Origin: Angiostrongylus vasorum
Taxonomy: Eukaryota > Nematoda > Chromadorea > Rhabditida > Metastrongylidae
Assembly: GCA_018806985.1 (NCBI GenBank)
Contig: JADANN010000437.1
Coordinates: 2,196,501-2,260,500 of the forward strand
Direction: 5' to 3'
DNA length: 64,000 bases
Part shown: positions 63,738 through 64,000 of the stretch, one piece after another
Layout: each line of letters opens with the position of its first letter
How positions within the stretch are numbered: position 1 is the stretch's first letter
Position numbers and translations under genes: made by a program
Notes under the pieces: model-generated
The model's input: the letters and a program-made list of their open reading frames with translations, nothing else
Databases searched by the model: none
What the model was told of the DNA's origin: nothing

Positions 63738-64000
63738 AGGATAAAAGGATAAAGCTTTCGGTGTTAGTTAATCCCTGAGGGATTTCCCATGCATTAGACT
63801 ATATTAAGCATCACTGGAGGTGATTGAATGCATATCTGATCTTTGCTCGCGGTGGCTTACCGATGTATCGAGTCAGTGCTGCTATGCTCGTAGACAAATG
63901 TGGCACCAATATGCTGACCTTGGAAAGAAAGAGGAATTGATGAGCCGGAGGTGCGCGGATCGATCCCATGTGTATTGCAGTGCGCCTCCGTCCACTGCGC
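63738..64000 (-). repeat. SINE family A copy cut by the window end
   Basis: Minus-strand copy starting with AAAAGGATAAAAGGATAAAG (tail units) and reaching the head GCGCAGTGGACGGAGGCGC at the last base. Confidence 0.8.

Overview
The window is eukaryotic and comes from a parasitic roundworm, most likely a strongylid (hookworm-type) nematode. The evidence is small exons bounded by nematode-type acceptors (TTTCAG, TTTTAG), gene starts a few bases after such acceptors as expected for spliced-leader trans-splicing, AT-rich introns full of tRNA-derived short repeats, RTE-clade and Penelope-type retroelement debris, and proteins closest to nematode families. No bacterial operon, phage or CRISPR feature is present.

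Four protein-coding genes can be read. On the minus strand lie rab-5 (18809 down to 15918, five exons, complete 208-residue product) and, downstream of it, a gene ending in a ubiquitin-conjugating (E2-like) domain at 11630-11091 whose catalytic cysteine is replaced. Two further minus-strand exons (13375-13215 and 12216-12050) probably encode its N-terminal part. On the plus strand lie an intronless NMN adenylyltransferase (21483-22184) and, 0.5 kb behind it, a start exon at 22693 that is phase-compatible with a PHACTR (phosphatase and actin regulator) gene. The PHACTR exons run from 51384 to 63419 and carry the basic PWKWR segment, RPEL repeats and the PP1-binding tail. From memory, the C. elegans F26H9 interval on chromosome I contains rab-5, uev-3 and nmat-2 close together, so this looks like conserved microsynteny and supports naming the E2-like gene UEV-3-like.

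Everything else is intergenic or intronic and dominated by repeats. There are about 24 copies of one roughly 270-bp tRNA-derived SINE (family A), about ten copies of a second SINE-like family (B), foldback elements with tRNA-like arms (C), and three copies of a roughly 370-bp repeat (D). A decayed RTE retrotransposon lies at 26.9-29.7 kb. Penelope-like fragments carry GIY-YIG coding remnants and hammerhead-ribozyme-like motifs (0-0.6, 20.8, 41.8, 46.5-47.1, 52.4-53.6 and 54.7-55.0 kb). A (TA)n/TATACATG microsatellite block lies at 44.2-44.7 kb. The genes serve ordinary functions (early endosome fusion, MAPK-linked ubiquitin-variant signalling if truly UEV-3, NAD synthesis, actin/PP1 control). 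The most unusual content is the ribozyme-bearing retroelement debris and the catalytically dead E2 variant.
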